A stretch of 64,000 bases of DNA from Stygibacter sp964604155 (GCA_964604155.1 CAZRXY010000014.1:1-64000); one strand, 5' to 3'; shown: positions 33,974 to 44,053, counted from the first letter of the stretch. Numbers and translations are program-made. The notes: generated by a model not told the origin, from the sequence alone.

Positions 33974-34819
33974 TCACAGTATATAAGTCTTTTCTCTATT
34001 GGCATGACACTGAATATTCACAGCTACAGGATAAGTAGCGATATGACGGGGAAATACCTCTATAAACAGATCCAGAGCAGTCATCCTGCCACCCAGACCG
34101 GCAGGTCCTATCCCAAGTTTATTTACATCCTCCAGCCAGTCCATTTCATATTGGGCTATCTGAGGATCAGAATTGCGAACACCAATCCCTCGCAGCAAAG
34201 CTTTTTTTGCCAGATATGCTACATAATCAAAAGTTCCGCCAACTCCCACTCCAATAAATATCGGCGGACAGGGATTCCCACCTGCGATCTTTACAGTTTC
34301 TATCACAAATTCTCTGATGCCTTTCACTCCATCAGCAGGTTTCATCATCTTTATGCGGCTCATGTTCTCTGAACCTCCCCCTTTTGGCATAATAGTGATC
34401 TTCACCTTGTCACCACCTGTTATATCTGTGTGTAAAATCGCAGGAGTGTTATCCTGAGTATTTTGTGGATTGGTGATGGGGTCTTTCACTATTGATTTTC
34501 GCAGATAACCTTCTGTGTATCCCTGCGCCACTCCCCTATCCACTGCTTCCTTGAGTAAGCCTCCCGTGAATGCCACTTCCTGACCTATCTCCATAAATAC
34601 TACAGTGAAACCGGTATCCTGGCAAATCGGTGTCATCTCTGCTTGCGCAATTCTTATGTTTTCAAGAAGCTGGTCAAATACTGCCTTGCCTACCTCAGAT
34701 TCCTCTTTTTCGCGGGACTTTAAAAAGCACTCTACCAAAGATTCATTGGCTACCGTACTTGCTTCAATACATAGCGATCTGATGATCTTTGTGATCTCGC
34801 CTACATCAATTATCCTCAT
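33974..34819 (-). CDS. class I (iron-sulfur) fumarase/tartrate dehydratase, alpha subunit
   Basis: A 281-residue subunit carrying the [4Fe-4S] cluster. The expected cysteines appear in PICQDTG, GGNPCPP and NIQCHANR (known cluster positions in this family are of this type). KGGGSENMS and GIGPAGLGG are also characteristic. It is followed by the beta subunit and preceded by sucD at a 17-bp gap, so the operon can run succinyl-CoA, succinate (through FrdAB on the other strand), fumarate and malate in sequence. Confidence 0.92.
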   Translation of the reverse strand: MRIIDVGEITKIIRSLCIEASTVANESLVECFLKSREKEESEVGKAVFDQLLENIRIAQAEMTPICQDTGFTVVFMEIGQEVAFTGGLLKEAVDRGVAQGYTEGYLRKSIVKDPITNPQNTQDNTPAILHTDITGGDKVKITIMPKGGGSENMSRIKMMKPADGVKGIREFVIETVKIAGGNPCPPIFIGVGVGGTFDYVAYLAKKALLRGIGVRNSDPQIAQYEMDWLEDVNKLGIGPAGLGGRMTALDLFIEVFPRHIATYPVAVNIQCHANREKTYIL

Positions 34820-34836
34820 AACAAAATCTCCTTATC

Positions 34837-35721
34837 CTATAAAATATTGATTTTTTTTAGCACTTCCGCCAAGGTTTCTCCTATCTTTGCCGGAGATAGA
34901 GCTACTGTAACATTGGCATCCCGCAAACACTGAATCTTTTCCTGAGCCGTTCCCCTGCTGCCGGCTATAATCGCACCGGCATGACCCATCCGCTTGCCTT
35001 TGGGCGCAGTTCTTCCTGCTATGAAGGCTACTACAGGTTTGGTGATATTCTCTTTTATGTATCCCGCAGCCTGAATCTCCAAATCTCCTCCTATCTCACC
35101 TATCATCACTATTGCCTCGGTCTCCGAATCCTGCTCAAATAAATGCAGGATGTCTCTGAAATCTGTGCCAATTAGCGGGTCACCACCTATCCCCACGGCA
35201 GTGGATATCCCAAAACCAGATTTAACAATCTGGTTGGCAGCTTCATAAGTGAGAGTGCCCGATTTTGAGATCAGTCCCACTTTACCCTTTTTAAAAATAT
35301 TACCCGGCATAATTCCCATTTTGCATTCATCTGCCGTAATGATGCCCGGGCAATTAGGACCTATCAATACGCTGCCATTTGCCTTAGCATATTTCTTGGC
35401 ATAAATGATCTCTTTTACCGGAATCCCTTCAGTGATACAGACGATAATGGCTATGCCCGCATCGACCGCTTCCATTATGGCATCTGCCGCAAATCCAGGT
35501 GGCACAAATATCAATGAAGCCTCTGCCGCTGTGGCTCTCACCGCTTCCTGAACAGTATCAAAAACCGGCTTGCCCAAATGAGAGGTTCCACCTTTACCCG
35601 GGGTGACACCAGCTACTATTTTTGTGCCATACTCAAGACAGTTTGCTGAATGGAAAGTGCCTTCCTTGCCTGTGATGCCCTGTACTATTACCCGCGTATC
35701 TTTATTTACCAGAATGCTCAT
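34837..35721 (-). CDS. sucD: succinyl-CoA synthetase (ADP/GDP-forming), alpha subunit
   Basis: A 294-residue subunit that binds CoA and carries the phosphorylated active-site histidine (GHAGAIIAGSRGTAQEK). The N-terminal CoA-binding motif is VQGITGKEGTFH, and GPNCPGIIT follows. Its start codon directly abuts the stop of sucC. The reaction conserves one ATP/GTP in the step between succinyl-CoA and succinate. Confidence 0.96.
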   Translation of the reverse strand: MSILVNKDTRVIVQGITGKEGTFHSANCLEYGTKIVAGVTPGKGGTSHLGKPVFDTVQEAVRATAAEASLIFVPPGFAADAIMEAVDAGIAIIVCITEGIPVKEIIYAKKYAKANGSVLIGPNCPGIITADECKMGIMPGNIFKKGKVGLISKSGTLTYEAANQIVKSGFGISTAVGIGGDPLIGTDFRDILHLFEQDSETEAIVMIGEIGGDLEIQAAGYIKENITKPVVAFIAGRTAPKGKRMGHAGAIIAGSRGTAQEKIQCLRDANVTVALSPAKIGETLAEVLKKINIL

Positions 35722-36894
35722 CTAAATTTCTCCTTTGGCTGCCATAACTGCCTTTCTTGCCCCAGACTGCAAATCTTCAGCAATGATTATGGTTTTGATT
35801 TTTGCCTTCTGTAATAATTGGGCAGCTTCTTCTGCATTAGTGCCATCCAGCCTCACAACCACCGGCTGCTCGATACCGATCTTCTGAGTGGCTTCCAGTA
35901 TCCCCCCGGCTATACGATCACATCGCACAATCCCTCCAAAGATATTTACAAGTATGGCTTTCACATTCTTATCCCGCAAAATGATCTCAAATCCCCTTGC
36001 CACCGTCTCTGCACTGGCATTGCCACCTACATCCAGAAAATTTGCCGGCTCCCCACCCTCAAGCTTGATGATATCCATGGTGGACATTGCCAGTCCCGCT
36101 CCATTTACTATGCAGCCCACATTGCCCTCCAGCTTGATATAGCTTAAGCCATATCTTGATGCCTCCAGCTCTGCAGCCTCTTCTTCTTCTTCATCTCGCA
36201 ACTCGCCAATCTCCGGATGTCTGAATAGCGCATTATCATCAAAATTCAGCTTGGCGTCCAAGGCAATAAAATCGTCATCTGCCATAAGTACCAGAGGATT
36301 GATCTCAATCAAGCTGGCATCCGTCTGCTGATAAACATTAAATAGAGCAGATATAAATCTACTGAAATTTTTCATTTGAACCGGGGTGAGCCGAAGCCCG
36401 AATCCCAGTTTTCTCAAATGGAAATTCCGTAACCCCGTAATAGGATCTATGGAAACTTTAATGATTTTTTCCGGTGAATTTTCCGCAACTTCCTCAATAT
36501 CTATTCCTCCCTCAGTGGATGCCATTATCACCGGCATCTCCAGCCGCCTGTCCAAAGCTATACCCAGATAGTATTCCTTGACGATGTCCACAGGCACCTG
36601 GATATAAAGCTTATTAACTCTTTTACCCGCTGACCCGGTTTGATTGGTCACCAGTACTTTCCCCAGCATTTCAGATGCAATTTTCGCCACCTCGTCCAGC
36701 GAAGAAGCAAATTTTACACCACCGGCTTTTCCCCTGCCTCCCGCATGAATTTGCGCCTTCACTACCCAATTCTCGCCACCCAATTCCTTCGCCTTCTGAA
36801 CAGCTTCAGATGACGAATCTGCCATGTGACCCCGTGTAACATTTACACTATAAGTCTGTAATAATTTCTTCGCTTGATATTCATGAATATTCAT
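35722..36894 (-). CDS. sucC: succinyl-CoA synthetase (ADP/GDP-forming), beta subunit
   Basis: A 390-residue ATP-grasp subunit: MNIHEYQAKKLL start, nucleotide-binding AGGRGKAGGVK, and C-terminal ligase domain with NIFGGIVRCDRIA and VVVRLDGTNAEE. Full length. It is the first gene of the six-gene sucC-sucD-fumarase-malic enzyme-TPR operon. On the minus strand upstream (about 36.95 kb) TTGACT is followed 15 bp later by TAAAAT, a possible promoter. Confidence 0.96.
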   Translation of the reverse strand: MNIHEYQAKKLLQTYSVNVTRGHMADSSSEAVQKAKELGGENWVVKAQIHAGGRGKAGGVKFASSLDEVAKIASEMLGKVLVTNQTGSAGKRVNKLYIQVPVDIVKEYYLGIALDRRLEMPVIMASTEGGIDIEEVAENSPEKIIKVSIDPITGLRNFHLRKLGFGLRLTPVQMKNFSRFISALFNVYQQTDASLIEINPLVLMADDDFIALDAKLNFDDNALFRHPEIGELRDEEEEEAAELEASRYGLSYIKLEGNVGCIVNGAGLAMSTMDIIKLEGGEPANFLDVGGNASAETVARGFEIILRDKNVKAILVNIFGGIVRCDRIAGGILEATQKIGIEQPVVVRLDGTNAEEAAQLLQKAKIKTIIIAEDLQSGARKAVMAAKGEI

Positions 36895-36983
36895 TTTCTT
36901 TCCTTCTTTGAACTACTAATATCAATTTTAGAATTTTTTTGTATCAGTCAAGAATAAATTTCACTTAAACTGAAATATTATCC

Positions 36984-38081
36984 TTATACTGTTATGTCTC
37001 TCACATATTCACCAATTGCCAGGCTGCACGTTAAACCCGGTGATTCTATGCCGCTAAGATTGATGAATCCGGGCAAACCCAGATCAAACTCCTGCTTTAT
37101 ATGAAAATCTCTGAATTTTTCACCCTCGCCCTGCAGCTTTGCCCTTATTCCAGTGTCGTCAGCATGAAGAATTTCCACCTCTATCTTCAGATATTTTGAT
37201 ATGGCATCTATGAATTCCTTTCTGTGATCATCGGTCATACTGTAATCCAGCTTGTCTGTATAATAGGCATTAGGACCAAATCTAATTTCACCAGCCAGAT
37301 TGAGAGTTAAATGTATTCCCAGATAACTGCCCGATGGATCAGGCAAAGGATATATCAGCCTGTCTATCTCAAATTTTTGAGTGGTTTTATAATATTCCCC
37401 TTTGCACCAATGCAATTTAAGTCCCGCCGCCTCGGTATCTACACCCAATAGATTCAGCAATTGCTCGCTGTGCAAACCAGAACAATTTATCAACCTCTCC
37501 ACTAATAGCTCTTCTCCATCATCTAGCTGCACCAAATATCCTTCTTCAGTAAATTTTATATCTATCACCTCACGACTGAACATAATAAAGCCACCTCTGT
37601 TTTCAAATTCCTGCTTTAGTGACTTCATATAGGCGTGGGTATCCATGATCCCGGTTCCGGGTACATTCAAAGCCATAACCGCCTTCACCTCAGGGATAAT
37701 TCTCCGGCATTCTTCCGCCCCAATAATGCTAAGGTCCTCTACCCCACTTGCCAAGCCATTTTTATAAAGCTGATAAAGTGCCGGCAGCTCTTCTTTACTA
37801 GTAGCCACCACAAGCTTGCCACATCTTCTGTGAGATATTTTATGATCCGATAAATAATTATATAATAATTTCCTGCCCTTTGTACACAATCTTGCTTTTA
37901 AACTACCAGGAGTATAATATATACCAGAATGGATCACTTCGCTATTTCTGCTGCTCGTGTGCCTGCCAAAACTATCTTCCTTTTCTATTATCACTATATC
38001 ATCAGCTATATCCAGTAATTTGCAGCCAACTGACAGCCCAATCACTCCGGCACCTATTACAAGGATTCTCACTCTCTCCAT
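36984..38081 (-). CDS. lhgO: FAD-dependent L-2-hydroxyglutarate oxidase/dehydrogenase family protein
   Basis: A 365-residue DAO-fold flavoprotein. The Rossmann motif VIGAGVIGLSVGCKL is followed by RHTSSRNSEVIHSGIYY, the signature of LhgO-like enzymes that oxidise L-2-hydroxyglutarate to 2-oxoglutarate. KGEYY and GPNAYY are also typical. The related glycerol-3-phosphate dehydrogenases have a different pattern. It is the last gene of a run with a 2-hydroxyacid dehydrogenase (1-bp gap), consistent with handling of 2-hydroxy acids; the exact substrate is inferred. Confidence 0.8.
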   Translation of the reverse strand: MERVRILVIGAGVIGLSVGCKLLDIADDIVIIEKEDSFGRHTSSRNSEVIHSGIYYTPGSLKARLCTKGRKLLYNYLSDHKISHRRCGKLVVATSKEELPALYQLYKNGLASGVEDLSIIGAEECRRIIPEVKAVMALNVPGTGIMDTHAYMKSLKQEFENRGGFIMFSREVIDIKFTEEGYLVQLDDGEELLVERLINCSGLHSEQLLNLLGVDTEAAGLKLHWCKGEYYKTTQKFEIDRLIYPLPDPSGSYLGIHLTLNLAGEIRFGPNAYYTDKLDYSMTDDHRKEFIDAISKYLKIEVEILHADDTGIRAKLQGEGEKFRDFHIKQEFDLGLPGFINLSGIESPGLTCSLAIGEYVRDITV

Positions 38082-38082
38082 C

Positions 38083-39075
38083 TCAATTCTCAGATAATAC
38101 CTCAGGGTTTACCAGAACCGGCGGCATCTGCCCATCCAGGCAAGCTCGGGCACACTCCATCACCAGCTCTGCCATGCGAATACGGGTTTCCAGCGTGCCA
38201 CTGCCCACATGAGGCAGAATAACTGCATTATCTAAAACCCTTAATTCCATTGGTACTTGTGGCTCGTTGTAATACACATCCAGCCCGGCAGCCGCAATCT
38301 GATTTTGCTGCAATGCCTTTATTAGTGCCATTTCATTGATTACCTTGCCTCGTGAAGTATTTATCAGAATTGCATTTTTCTTCATTTGTGCCAACTGGGG
38401 ATCATCGATAAGATGATGCGTATCTTCATTATAGGGCACATGGAGCGATATAAAATCGCTGTCTTTGAGTAAGTCCGCCAGAGTACAAAATTCGGCAGAT
38501 AGTTTCTGTTCCATATATTCGTCTTTACTTCTATTATAGTACTTTAGTCTCATGCCAAAACCCAGGGCTCTTCTTGCTACCGCTTTGCCAATCCTGCCGG
38601 CGCCCACGATTCCAAGAGTCTTGCCATAGATATCGTGCCCCAGCATCAGACAAGGTGCCCAACCCGTAAATTTTCCTGATCTGGTATAGCGATCTGCTTC
38701 CACGATTCGCCTCGCTACACAAAATATCAGTGCCCAGGCCAGGTCTGCTGTAGTCTCAGTTAATACGTCTGGTGTATTGCATACCGGTATTCTTGCTCTG
38801 GTGGCTGCCTCTATATCTATATTATTATAGCCCACTGCATAATTACATATCCCCTTCAGGTTCGGGTTCAAGTTAATCAGTTCTCTATCTATAGTATCTG
38901 CCAGCATTGTGATTATCAGATCGCAATGCTTTATTCCTTCCCTGATCTCGTCCGGATATAGATTCCTCGGCAAATCATTGCAGTGTATCTCGTAAATCTC
39001 TTCCAATTTATTCATCACAGCTTCAGGTAACCGCCGTGTTATAAAAACTTTTGATTTCATCTTTCTTATCCTCAT
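38083..39075 (-). CDS. D-2-hydroxyacid dehydrogenase (glyoxylate/hydroxypyruvate reductase type)
   Basis: A 330-residue NAD(P)-dependent dehydrogenase. The nucleotide motif is LGIVGAGRIGKAVARRA. Catalytic residues of the family are in NTSRGKVINE (R), YYNEPQVP (E) and ILPHVGSGT (H). The substrate within the family (glyoxylate, hydroxypyruvate, or another 2-oxo acid) cannot be fixed. The first ATG overlaps the thyX stop by 4 bp; an ATG five codons later has a GAGGAT site and may be the true start. Confidence 0.88.
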   Translation of the reverse strand: MRIRKMKSKVFITRRLPEAVMNKLEEIYEIHCNDLPRNLYPDEIREGIKHCDLIITMLADTIDRELINLNPNLKGICNYAVGYNNIDIEAATRARIPVCNTPDVLTETTADLAWALIFCVARRIVEADRYTRSGKFTGWAPCLMLGHDIYGKTLGIVGAGRIGKAVARRALGFGMRLKYYNRSKDEYMEQKLSAEFCTLADLLKDSDFISLHVPYNEDTHHLIDDPQLAQMKKNAILINTSRGKVINEMALIKALQQNQIAAAGLDVYYNEPQVPMELRVLDNAVILPHVGSGTLETRIRMAELVMECARACLDGQMPPVLVNPEVLSEN

Positions 39076-40463
39076 CTTAAATTCTTTATAAATTCATCTT
39101 TACCCATTATCATCATTCCTGCGCAAGGCAAACTTTTTCTCACTAATTTATCTATCCTCTCGGAAACCTCCCTGATCTCCCACTGGGCATGGCTATCAGA
39201 CCGTAATCTGGAAAAGTGATAAAGTTCTCGTAAATTTGATTGGAACAGCACCGGCATCCGATGCGAATTTGTCAAAATATAGCTGCCCAATCCCTGTTTC
39301 TTTTCCTCCATCTGATAAAAGAGCTTTTCCACTCTTCGCATCAATGGCTCTATGATCTCTCTGCCACCGATTTTCTCCAGTAAGGGAGGTATCACATAGC
39401 CATATCCTGGATGATAGCCAGTCCTTAATATGGTTGACATCCTGTGCCTTTTTAATTGGCCAAAACAGGATGAAGAAACTAATAAAGAAAAGGTGAAAGC
39501 TACCAGCTCAAATGACCGAGGCACTCTGTGCCAAGGTTGCATGTGCTCAAATATTGAACGAAATATTTTGTGTTTTTCAGATTCAGAAAGCTTTTTCACT
39601 TCCTCAAAAATTGTACCCACATCCCCCCCGCTACACTCAAACATCAGACCGGCAAGTATCCAGTTATCTGCTTCAGGTGTTATTTGCAGTAATCGCGTTT
39701 CAGTATTAAATTTATGGTCTGTCCTCTCGGGCAAAGCATATTTTATGCCCCGCTCAAATTCCTCACACTCTGTATAGCGAACCAGCGAAGGCGCAATTTT
39801 TACAGCTTCATAACGCAACCCGGTCTTTAGTTCCTGAGCCTCCTGCAAAGGGCTTCTATCTAAACGCTGCAAAAGTCTTTCCAGTGATCTGGCATTGATC
39901 GTCATGCCAAACTGCGTCTCAGTAGCTAAAGAAAGCACATATCTGGCATCTTCTTTTGCCTTGCCACGTAATTCCCGCATTCCTCCCACAAAGCCCTCAC
40001 GTTTAAGATGATCTCTGCCCCGCTCATAAAGCATTCTATAGACCCTGTTCTGATCAGCTATTAGATCGCAAAATCCCTGCTCCAGATCACTGCCGCATAG
40101 CTCCCCGGGTAACACAAAATCCCCATCCAGCGTAACATAACGCTGCGATTTCTCCGTAAATGATGCCAGCCGCGAACGCTGCACTTCCTCTACAAGTAAA
40201 CGCGATATTCCCGTGATATCAAAATTGAATACTGCATGCTCAGCCACTGAGGCGTGACCCATTTCAAATATTATATTTTCATTGGAAGACCGCGATCGTG
40301 CCACATCTTCCAACGCCTCCATTCGTAATTCACCCACACTTTTACTGCTGCGTGATATCCGGGCATAAGCTGCTGAAATCGTTTCCGGCGTAGCTCTTTT
40401 CTGATCCGGTAATTTTTGTATCTCTGTATAATCCAGATTGTATCCAGCTATCTCTATCTTCAT
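39072..40463 (-). CDS. thyX: double-length flavin-dependent thymidylate synthase
   Basis: A 463-residue protein, about twice the length of a usual ThyX (about 220-250), made of two ThyX-like halves. The first has RSRLASFTEKSQRYV, matching RHRxxSxxxxSxRY except that H is S. The second has QLKRHRMSTILRTGYHPGYG, with RHR intact but the following serine pattern changed. ThyX makes dTMP from dUMP with FADH2, methylene-THF and NAD(P)H. The halves may form one composite active site. It overlaps deoC and the dehydrogenase gene by 4 bp on each side, so all are translationally coupled. Confidence 0.8.
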   Translation of the reverse strand: MKIEIAGYNLDYTEIQKLPDQKRATPETISAAYARISRSSKSVGELRMEALEDVARSRSSNENIIFEMGHASVAEHAVFNFDITGISRLLVEEVQRSRLASFTEKSQRYVTLDGDFVLPGELCGSDLEQGFCDLIADQNRVYRMLYERGRDHLKREGFVGGMRELRGKAKEDARYVLSLATETQFGMTINARSLERLLQRLDRSPLQEAQELKTGLRYEAVKIAPSLVRYTECEEFERGIKYALPERTDHKFNTETRLLQITPEADNWILAGLMFECSGGDVGTIFEEVKKLSESEKHKIFRSIFEHMQPWHRVPRSFELVAFTFSLLVSSSCFGQLKRHRMSTILRTGYHPGYGYVIPPLLEKIGGREIIEPLMRRVEKLFYQMEEKKQGLGSYILTNSHRMPVLFQSNLRELYHFSRLRSDSHAQWEIREVSERIDKLVRKSLPCAGMMIMGKDEFIKNLR

Positions 40464-41275
40464 TTCTCTATCAGTCTGTCCATAATATCTAATTGCTGGT
40501 TAACAATTTCTATACTGCTGGATGCACCAATTCTATTGGCTCCCGCCTTTACCATTGCCCTGGCTGCCTCCTCCGTGCGGATGCCTCCCGCAGCCTTAAC
40601 CCCCAGCTTGGGTCCCACTACTTTACGCATCAATTTCACATCTGCCAAAACTGCCCCGCCGCTAGAAAAACCTGTAGAAGTTTTCACAAAATCTGCACCT
40701 GCCTTTTTTGCCAGCAGGCAGGCTATGATCTTTTCTTCTTCCGTGAGCAGGCACGCCTCTATTATCACCTTTAATAGTACCTTATGCTGCATACAAGTAT
40801 CACTCACAATCGCAATATCCTGATACACTAAATCGTAATTGCCCGATTTTAGCTGTCCAATATTAATAACCATATCAATTTCTCTAGCTCCGTGTTCTAT
40901 TGCCAGCCGGGTTTCAAAGGCTTTCATCACAGTGCTGTTTGCCCCCAAGGGAAAACCTGTCACACAACAAATAGTGATATCATTGAATCTGCTATGGGCA
41001 AAATCTATCCAGCAGGGATTTAAACAAACACTGGCAAAATGATAATCTCGGGTTTCTTCGCAGACTTTTATAATATCTGATTCATCTGCCTCGGGCTTTA
41101 GCACTGTGTGATCTATCAAACCATTAAGCCTCCCCCCCGCATCACTTTTCAGATCAGGCATCTTGCTTCTGTCTATCACGCTTTCTATGCTTATTCTATG
41201 TGCTCCGCCCGAACGCGTTGGAATTTCTTCCTCTATCCCGAATATTTTCCTGGCTATTCTTTCAATTTTATCCAT
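40460..41275 (-). CDS. deoC: deoxyribose-phosphate aldolase
   Basis: About 271 residues. It cleaves deoxyribose-5-phosphate to glyceraldehyde-3-phosphate and acetaldehyde. The Schiff-base lysine is in FVKTSTGFSSGG and the second catalytic lysine in VKAAGGIRT; IDHTVLKPEA opens the barrel. An N-terminal extension of about 50 residues precedes the barrel. The ATG at 41275 follows GGGAGG. Its neighbour thyX shares deoxynucleotide metabolism. Confidence 0.94.
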   Translation of the reverse strand: MDKIERIARKIFGIEEEIPTRSGGAHRISIESVIDRSKMPDLKSDAGGRLNGLIDHTVLKPEADESDIIKVCEETRDYHFASVCLNPCWIDFAHSRFNDITICCVTGFPLGANSTVMKAFETRLAIEHGAREIDMVINIGQLKSGNYDLVYQDIAIVSDTCMQHKVLLKVIIEACLLTEEEKIIACLLAKKAGADFVKTSTGFSSGGAVLADVKLMRKVVGPKLGVKAAGGIRTEEAARAMVKAGANRIGASSSIEIVNQQLDIMDRLIEK

Positions 41276-41314
41276 TTTCACCTCCCGAATTAGTAGGGTA
41301 CGCGGGTAAAAGAA

Positions 41315-42805
41315 CTAACGATTTGCCTTCTTAACCATCATTTTTATGGCGGCTGCCATCCCATCTCCCAGCTTGTCTGCTGTAAAACGCCAGCGCCAGT
41401 TATGGTCTATTGTCCCAGGAGAATTAAATCTTGCCCTGTTATCCAACCCCAAATAATCCTGAAGCGGTGCCACCGCCAGCACTGCCTTGGAATCCAACGC
41501 AGCTTCTATAAGCTTCCATCCCACTTCCCAATCAGTAAAATTCAAGTAGGAAAGATAACTTCTCACATGGTTCTTCACATGCTCAGGCAGATTTTGATAC
41601 CAGCCCACTGTAGTCTCATTATCATGAGTCCCAGTATATACTACGCAGTTCTCCTCGTAGTTATGAGGCAAATAGGGATTATCTTCACCTTCACCAAAGG
41701 CAAATTGCAGTATCTTCATTCCCGGAAAATTAAAATCATCCCGCAGCTTTTCTACTGCAGGTGTCACAACTCCCAGATCCTCTGCAATAATCGGCAATTT
41801 CCCCAGCTTCTGCTCAAGAGCATGAAATAACTTGTGGCTTGGTCCCGGTTGCCACTCGCCATACTGTGCAGTCTTAGCTCCATACGGAACTGACCAGTAA
41901 TGCTCAAATCCTAAAAAATGATCTATCCTGATGATATCCACAAATTTTAGTAAATTATGAAACCTCTCCAGCCACCATTCAAAATTCTCATTCTCATGTT
42001 CTAACCAGTTATAGAGCGGATTTCCCCATAACTGACCCGTCTCACTGAAATCATCCGGCGGACAACCCGCTACATGGATGGGCACTAATTGAGCATCAAG
42101 CTCATAATAAGCCGGCTTAGACCACACATCCGCCGAATCAAGCGAGGGATATATGGGTATATCACCAATGATCATTATACCATTTTCATTGGCATATTGC
42201 TTTAGTTTCTGCCATTGACTAAAAAATGTGTATTGCAGAAATTTGTGATATAAAATCTCTTCTGAAAGTTCCTTTTTTGCCTTAGCCAGGGATTCCGCCT
42301 CCCTTTCACGTAAACCCGGCTCCCAATCCTGCCAGGAACTGCCACCATTTGCATTCTTTATCGCCATAAATAAGGCATAATCTTCTAACCACTTCTCTTC
42401 CTGATTTTCAAATTTATGAAATGATTGCGGTATCTTCCTACAGAAATTTCCGTATGCTATACGGAATATTTTTTCCTTATAAGCATGCACCGCAGGAAAA
42501 TCTACAAATTCCTCAATGAATAGCGGCACATCCTCTATATCTGACTTCTTGAGAAGCCTGCTTTTCACAAACAGTTCCAAATCTATAAATAAAGAATTAC
42601 CCGCAAACGACGAATACATGGCGTAGGGCGAATCTGCATATCCTGTAGGCCCTATAGGACATATCTGCCAGACCTTCTGTCCTGATTTCACCAGAAAATC
42701 TATGAAATCATACGCTTCCTTGCCTAATCCGCCTATCCCATATCTTCCAGGCAGAGAGGTTATATGAAGCAGTATCCCGCTACAACGCTCAAATTTTTCA
42801 GACAT
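41315..42805 (-). CDS. malQ: 4-alpha-glucanotransferase (amylomaltase)
   Basis: A 496-residue GH77 enzyme that transfers maltooligosaccharides. It opens with GILLHITSLPGRYGIGGLG. The nucleophile aspartate is in IRIDHFLGFEHYW, the acid/base glutamate in IAEDLGVVTP, and the third carboxylate in YTGTHDNETTVGW. Full length. It is the first gene of the leftward run malQ-deoC-thyX-dehydrogenase-lhgO. Its 150-bp leader contains an ATTTACA / TGTAAAT hairpin and a small TGC / GCA hairpin. Confidence 0.95.
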   Translation of the reverse strand: MSEKFERCSGILLHITSLPGRYGIGGLGKEAYDFIDFLVKSGQKVWQICPIGPTGYADSPYAMYSSFAGNSLFIDLELFVKSRLLKKSDIEDVPLFIEEFVDFPAVHAYKEKIFRIAYGNFCRKIPQSFHKFENQEEKWLEDYALFMAIKNANGGSSWQDWEPGLREREAESLAKAKKELSEEILYHKFLQYTFFSQWQKLKQYANENGIMIIGDIPIYPSLDSADVWSKPAYYELDAQLVPIHVAGCPPDDFSETGQLWGNPLYNWLEHENENFEWWLERFHNLLKFVDIIRIDHFLGFEHYWSVPYGAKTAQYGEWQPGPSHKLFHALEQKLGKLPIIAEDLGVVTPAVEKLRDDFNFPGMKILQFAFGEGEDNPYLPHNYEENCVVYTGTHDNETTVGWYQNLPEHVKNHVRSYLSYLNFTDWEVGWKLIEAALDSKAVLAVAPLQDYLGLDNRARFNSPGTIDHNWRWRFTADKLGDGMAAAIKMMVKKANR

Positions 42806-42967
42806 ATTTTCTCCTTATCTGCACCTTTTTATCACTTCCCATACTACCAGGGCAAATCTACTGCTTTACGGTTGCAGATTTACAGGCTACCATTTTTTTG
42901 TAAATAAATAACTCTTTTTATTGACTGATTATCAATATCTCTCATCTAGTTATTCGAGGTTATGTAT

Positions 42968-44053
42968 ATGAAAAATAGTCTGATCGAAATAAAGGAGATC
43001 CTTATCTCCGATAATTCAGCCCACAATCTGATTGTGGGTTTTGATGGATTCATTGATGAGATCATTCACGTAGTGAATACTCGCTTTGATGATAATAACT
43101 ATACCCGTCTTGAGAATATTACCGATCTGGCACAAAAAATCTTGCTGGCTGCCGGACTGAGTACAAATATTGAACTTGTAACCAAAATGACCAAAATCGG
43201 TGGAAATGGCGTTATCATGGCAAATGCTCTCGCTGCTGCTAACCAAAATGTCCATTATATCGGGGCAATTGGCTCCCCCGATATTCATCCAGTTTTCTAT
43301 GAATTCGCTCATAAATGCCAATCCATTACTTCTCTCTGCCAACCCGGACATACCGATGCCCTCGAATTTTTTGACGGTAAACTTATGCTGGGAAAACTCG
43401 CCTCTCTCTCTGAAATTAACTGGCAAAATCTGGTTGATAAAATGGGAATAGATAACCTCGGAAACCTCGTTAACGACTGCCGACTGATTGCTCTCACAAA
43501 TTGGACTATGCTTTCGGGTATGAATAGCCTTATCATTGGCTTTAGCGAACTGCTGGATAAATCCTCTGCCCATCCCTATATCTACATCGATCTGGCTGAT
43601 CCCGCTAAACGTGATCATGATGATATTATGGAAGTGCTTTCACTCATCTCGCAGCTTGCCCAAAACTCAAAAGTGATTTTGGGTATGAATGAAAAGGAAT
43701 CTGCCCTGATTGCCAATTATCTTGCCATCTCAGAAAACGATATCGTTAAACGCGCTGAGGCTGTTAGAAGTCAACTTGACCTCCATATCGCCGTCATTCA
43801 TCCTGTGAAAGGTGCTGCCGCAGCAAGTGCCTCCCAAAAACTCTGGGTAGATGGCCCATATACCCTGTCTCCCCTTATCTCCACCGGCGCCGGTGATAAT
43901 TTTAATGCCGGCTTCTGCCTGGGATTGCTCCTTGATATGTCTTTGCAAAACGCCCTCTATTGCGGAGTGTACACTTCAGGATACTACGTGCGAAACGCCA
44001 CCTCACCTACCCACACCCAATTAATTGACTGGTTCACAGAAATTACTTCCTGA
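42968..44053 (+). CDS. PfkB-family sugar kinase
   Basis: About 361 residues with the C-terminal PfkB signature STGAGDNFNAGFCLG (anion hole and catalytic Asp) and an N-terminal substrate region NLIVGFDGFIDEI. KIGGNG near residue 77 fits the first PfkB motif. The sugar cannot be identified. The ATG at 42968 has GAGG at the right distance; another ATG at 42962 is too close. It is divergent from malQ, with TTGACT at 42921 as a possible -35. Confidence 0.82.
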   Translation: MKNSLIEIKEILISDNSAHNLIVGFDGFIDEIIHVVNTRFDDNNYTRLENITDLAQKILLAAGLSTNIELVTKMTKIGGNGVIMANALAAANQNVHYIGAIGSPDIHPVFYEFAHKCQSITSLCQPGHTDALEFFDGKLMLGKLASLSEINWQNLVDKMGIDNLGNLVNDCRLIALTNWTMLSGMNSLIIGFSELLDKSSAHPYIYIDLADPAKRDHDDIMEVLSLISQLAQNSKVILGMNEKESALIANYLAISENDIVKRAEAVRSQLDLHIAVIHPVKGAAAASASQKLWVDGPYTLSPLISTGAGDNFNAGFCLGLLLDMSLQNALYCGVYTSGYYVRNATSPTHTQLIDWFTEITS

